This document shows, piece by piece, positions 61,819 to 64,000 of a stretch of 64,000 nucleotides of DNA (position 1 is its first letter; every line of letters starts with the position of its first letter). Location: positions 3,348,001 through 3,412,000 of the forward strand of contig CBDDJS010000001.1 in assembly GCA_965229785.1 (NCBI GenBank), in the 5' to 3' direction. Below the pieces are notes generated by a model. That model was not told where the DNA came from. It was given only the letters and a program-made list of their open reading frames with translations, and ran no database searches. This stretch comes from JAWPMT01 sp965229785. GTDB taxonomy: Bacteria; Bacteroidota; Bacteroidia; Cytophagales; Cyclobacteriaceae. Position numbers and translations under genes: made by a program.

Positions 61819-61906
61819 GGTAAAAATTAAAACCTTCTACCATTCATATTTTGGTAGTCCGATTTTGAGTAATGTTGTTGTACAAAACTTATTAAAAAAC
61901 AACATC

Positions 61907-62698
61907 ATGAAATTTATCAAAACAATAACGATTTTCACGGCAGCCTTATGTTTCGCCTCTTTTACTTCAACAGCACAATGGACCACTAATTTCGGCACAC
62001 TTTCAGGCGGATCAGGGGTTCGCAATACTAATATTGGGTATGCAGCAGGACAGCATGCAACAGGTCAGGACAATGTCAACCTGGGCCTGACCGCTGGACT
62101 GTACAATACAGGCTCTAACAATATTCATATAGGAAGAGGAGCTGGCGAATTAAATGCTTCCGGCAATCGGAATGTGTATCTTGGGATGTTTGCAGGTGCG
62201 CATAGTACTGGGTCCGACAATGTTTTTGTTGGCTTCGGATCAGGCATGTACGAACCAGGCAGCAACTTGCTTTTTATAGCAAATAATAGCACTGCTCCAT
62301 TGATCGGAGGAGACTTCATCCATAAGAAAGTTGGGATTGGACTGAACAATATAGGAGAATTGGCCAATAACCCGGCGAAGCTACAAGTAAATGGTGCGAT
62401 TGCCTGTGAGGAAATCTCCATACAAATCGATCCGGGGGCTGCTCCTGACTATGTATTCAAAGAAGACTATAAGTTAAGGCCTCTGGAAGAAGTCCAGGCA
62501 CACATCAATGAACATAGTCACCTGCCTGAGGTCCCGTCTGCCGTAGAAATGGAAAGCGAGGGAGTAGAAGTAGGGAAAATGAACATGCTGCTCTTGAAGA
62601 AAATTGAGGAGCTCACACTCTACCAGTTGCAATTATTAGAGATGATCAAAAAACAGCAAGAAGAAATTAACGCATTAAAAACCGAAGGATCAGAATAA
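61907..62698 (+). CDS. YadA-head/S74-like surface fibre protein
   Basis: 263 residues from the ATG at 61907, giving a signal peptide ending FTSTAQ. Residues about 30-115 are head repeats of the NTNIGYAAGQHATGQDNVNL type, in which N..LGxxAG...TG..N recurs every 14-24 residues. KVGIGLNNIG and AKLQVNGAIAC follow, then a tail-fibre S74-like region (EVQAHINEHSHLPEVPSAVE) and a C-terminal coiled coil (LLKKIEELTLYQLQLLEMI). It probably forms trimers at the cell surface. No anchoring domain or lipobox was seen. Confidence 0.8.
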   Translation: MKFIKTITIFTAALCFASFTSTAQWTTNFGTLSGGSGVRNTNIGYAAGQHATGQDNVNLGLTAGLYNTGSNNIHIGRGAGELNASGNRNVYLGMFAGAHSTGSDNVFVGFGSGMYEPGSNLLFIANNSTAPLIGGDFIHKKVGIGLNNIGELANNPAKLQVNGAIACEEISIQIDPGAAPDYVFKEDYKLRPLEEVQAHINEHSHLPEVPSAVEMESEGVEVGKMNMLLLKKIEELTLYQLQLLEMIKKQQEEINALKTEGSE

Positions 62699-62750
62699 TC
62701 TGCCTCTTAATAGTCCCGGGAACGTTTTATCTTGCCCGTGGCAAGCTAAT

Positions 62751-63629
62751 ATGAATCCGGGATTATCGATGTATAAAAAGATCACCACCTTTTTCGATCA
62801 ACCTTATCCGTTCATTCATTATGGCAAATTGGTAGTCAGGAATGCCGTATTGGTCTTTACCATGGCGTTTTGTTTTGACTACCTATTTGAACCTTATAAT
62901 GTCTATCGCCCGGAGCATCGCTGGCCATATCCTGTTATCGTAATAGCTCATGCCCTGCACGGTTCTCTACAGTACCTCATCTATGGTCTTATCCTGAGTA
63001 AATTGGTCTCACGAGATGACTGGAAACTATACAAAGAGTTCACATTTCTGGGTTATCTGCTGATTAGTATTGGCATCGGAAGTTTTTTGATAAGAGACCT
63101 GATCTACGATAACCCGGGTAACTGGGAAGTCCGCTATTTGATCGAGGAAATCAGAAACACATTCCTAACCGGAAGTCTGATCCTTTTCTTTGTGACCTAC
63201 ATCAATTTCAGGGTCCTGAAATTACAACATCAGACAGAAGCATCTAAAATATCCACCTCACAATCGGAACAAAGCCGGGAATTGGTAAAATTGAAAACAC
63301 CATTGAATTCTGAGGAAATTTCGTTCGAAATCGATGAATTGGTGCTCGCAAAAGCCGAGGGTAATTACGTGCGGTTTTACGTCAAGACTGAAGATCAGGT
63401 GCAAGAACATTTCATTCGGATCAGCCTCTCCAATGTAGCCGATCAGCTCAATCCCTTTCAACAGATCATTCGTACACACCGCGCCTTCCTTTACAACCTC
63501 AACCATCTGGATAAAGTAGAAGGAAATGCCCAGGGTTACTACCTGAGTTCAACGGCCATTGACTTTCAGGTGCCTGTTTCACGCAGCCAGCTAGCCAGTT
63601 TTGATCGACGGATCACCATGGGGTCTTAA
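62751..63629 (+). CDS. Membrane LytTR-type regulator next to an acyltransferase
   Basis: 292 residues. Four TM helices (about 30-48, 60-85, 98-116, 138-158) and a LytTR domain (about 195-288: FEIDELVLAKAEGNYVRFYV, QIIRTHRAFLYNLNHLDKV, FQVPVSRSQLASFDRRI). The ATG at 62769 is an alternative start. Direct repeats with LytTR-like spacing lie just past its stop and before an acyltransferase, its most likely target. Confidence 0.88.
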   Translation: MNPGLSMYKKITTFFDQPYPFIHYGKLVVRNAVLVFTMAFCFDYLFEPYNVYRPEHRWPYPVIVIAHALHGSLQYLIYGLILSKLVSRDDWKLYKEFTFLGYLLISIGIGSFLIRDLIYDNPGNWEVRYLIEEIRNTFLTGSLILFFVTYINFRVLKLQHQTEASKISTSQSEQSRELVKLKTPLNSEEISFEIDELVLAKAEGNYVRFYVKTEDQVQEHFIRISLSNVADQLNPFQQIIRTHRAFLYNLNHLDKVEGNAQGYYLSSTAIDFQVPVSRSQLASFDRRITMGS

Positions 63630-63636
63630 GCCGGGA

Positions 63637-63711
63637 TTGTTATTCATCACAGTCCTTGTTACTCGTCACAAATCTTTGTTTCTAAGCACAAAAAGCTTGT
63701 TGCCGAACACA
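63637..63711 (+). promoter_or_regulatory. Four-copy direct repeat array, probable LytTR sites
   Basis: Four 15-bp sites start at 63637, 63656, 63676 and 63697, i.e. 19, 20 and 21 bp apart: TTGTTATTCATCACA, TTGTTACTCGTCACA, TTGTTTCTAAGCACA and TTGTTGCCGAACACA. The consensus is TTGTTNYYNNNCACA. They lie in phase on the helix between the LytTR gene and the acyltransferase start at 63770, and end about 30 bp before the -7 element. Confidence 0.8.
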
Positions 63712-63740
63712 TCGCATGATTTCATCATTGCATGCCTCCG

Positions 63741-63748
63741 TATGTTTG
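63741..63748 (+). promoter_or_regulatory. -7 element of the acyltransferase promoter
   Basis: TATGTTTG fits TAnnTTTG, 22 bp before the acyltransferase ATG. No -33 TTTG is present at the right distance, which fits dependence on the activator sites just upstream (63637-63711). Confidence 0.6.
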
Positions 63749-63769
63749 AATCAAGCAAAAACTCAAATC

Positions 63770-64000
63770 ATGGAAAAAGTAAGACGCTACGATCTGGACT
63801 GGCTCAGGGTATTGGTCTTTGGTCTCTTAATATTCTATCACGTAGGCATGTTCTACGTTCCCTGGGGTTGGCACATCAAAAATGATGTGATCTACGGAGG
63901 ATTTCGGCTGCCCATGCTTATAGTGAATCAATGGCGGCTTCCGATCCTTTTTGTCATTTCCGGAATGGGTACGGCCTTTGCACTCGGGCACCGATCTGTT
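63770..64000 (+). CDS. Acyltransferase-3 family membrane protein (start only)
   Basis: The gene opens at ATG 63770 and runs off the window after 77 codons. The N-terminus RRYDLDWLRVLVFGLLIFYH is the classical AcylT-3 start (Asp-x-x-Arg in TM1 followed by His), and WRLPILFVISGMGTAFALG is the next conserved segment. Such proteins move acyl groups onto cell-envelope sugars or lipids. It is preceded by the LytTR-type repeat array, so regulation by the LytTR protein encoded at 62751-63629 is likely. Confidence 0.85.
   Translation, partial: MEKVRRYDLDWLRVLVFGLLIFYHVGMFYVPWGWHIKNDVIYGGFRLPMLIVNQWRLPILFVISGMGTAFALGHRSV

Noticed and set aside
61836..61860. Promoter for the YadA-like gene (ATATTTTG)
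   Set aside because: Does not fit TAnnTTTG exactly and no -33 box is present.

Overview
The window looks like a chromosomal segment from a marine-type Bacteroidota, most likely order Cytophagales. The signs are moderate GC, many lipoproteins and secreted proteins, -7 elements of the TAnnTTTG type, FtsX-type permeases without their own ATPase, PadR/permease pairs, LytTR membrane regulators, CHAT/TPR/ECF-sigma loci and GIG/LDVxG fibre motifs. Species cannot be told from the sequence. No rRNA, tRNA, CRISPR array, prophage head genes or conjugation genes were seen.

Region 1 (1-22000). The 3' end of a secreted Ig-like protein gene and its terminator are followed by about 0.6 kb without genes. Then comes a 19.5 kb minus-strand operon (20652 down to 1189) encoding an extracellular contractile injection system (eCIS) of the PVC/Afp/AlgoCIS kind. 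In transcription order it holds a DUF4255 cap protein, an unrecognised 313-aa protein, one sheath, two inner-tube proteins, a 48-aa DUF5908 protein, a LysM protein, a VgrG-like spike, a PAAR tip, a gp25-like wedge protein, a very large gpJ-like baseplate protein (1451 aa), a 265-aa fibre-like protein, a second baseplate protein (1062 aa) and a tape-measure protein (1185 aa). Most neighbours overlap or lie a few bases apart. The AAA+ ATPase of classical eCIS loci, a long tail fibre and recognisable toxins are all missing. An almost identical 19-bp sequence lies outside each end (676-694 and 21985-22003), so the cluster plus a divergent exo/endonuclease gene could be one inserted block.

Region 2 (22000-34981). 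It holds an OmpA-family protein, a 5'-nucleotidase-type lipoprotein, a large secreted PD40/amidohydrolase protein and a tight D-galactonate operon (GntR regulator, sugar-acid kinase, KDPG/KDPGal aldolase, DgoD, GntP permease, SMP-30 lactonase lipoprotein). The regulator has a 19-bp palindrome beside a -7 element. The enzymes convert a lactone or galactonate, by way of 2-keto-3-deoxygalactonate and its 6-phosphate, to pyruvate and glyceraldehyde 3-phosphate.

Region 3 (34982-50652) is a mixed set: two FtsX permeases, NTF2-like and SGNH proteins, three DJ-1/PfpI proteins (one secreted, two fused to AraC DNA-binding domains), an ECF sigma factor, small enzymes, and a PadR/permease pair with a promoter-operator. 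A 254-bp MITE-like element with 24-bp inverted ends and a 5-bp target duplication lies at 50231-50484.

Region 4 (50653-64000) holds CPBP and TraB-like proteins, two LytTR membrane regulators, a class III adenylyl cyclase, a CAP-domain lipoprotein, a sigma/anti-sigma-TPR/CHAT-protease operon, a RAYT-type transposase, a PLP decarboxylase, a YadA-head/S74-like surface protein and the start of an acyltransferase. Several promoter regions here carry regular direct repeats. The clearest is a four-copy array (63637-63711) between the second LytTR gene and the acyltransferase.
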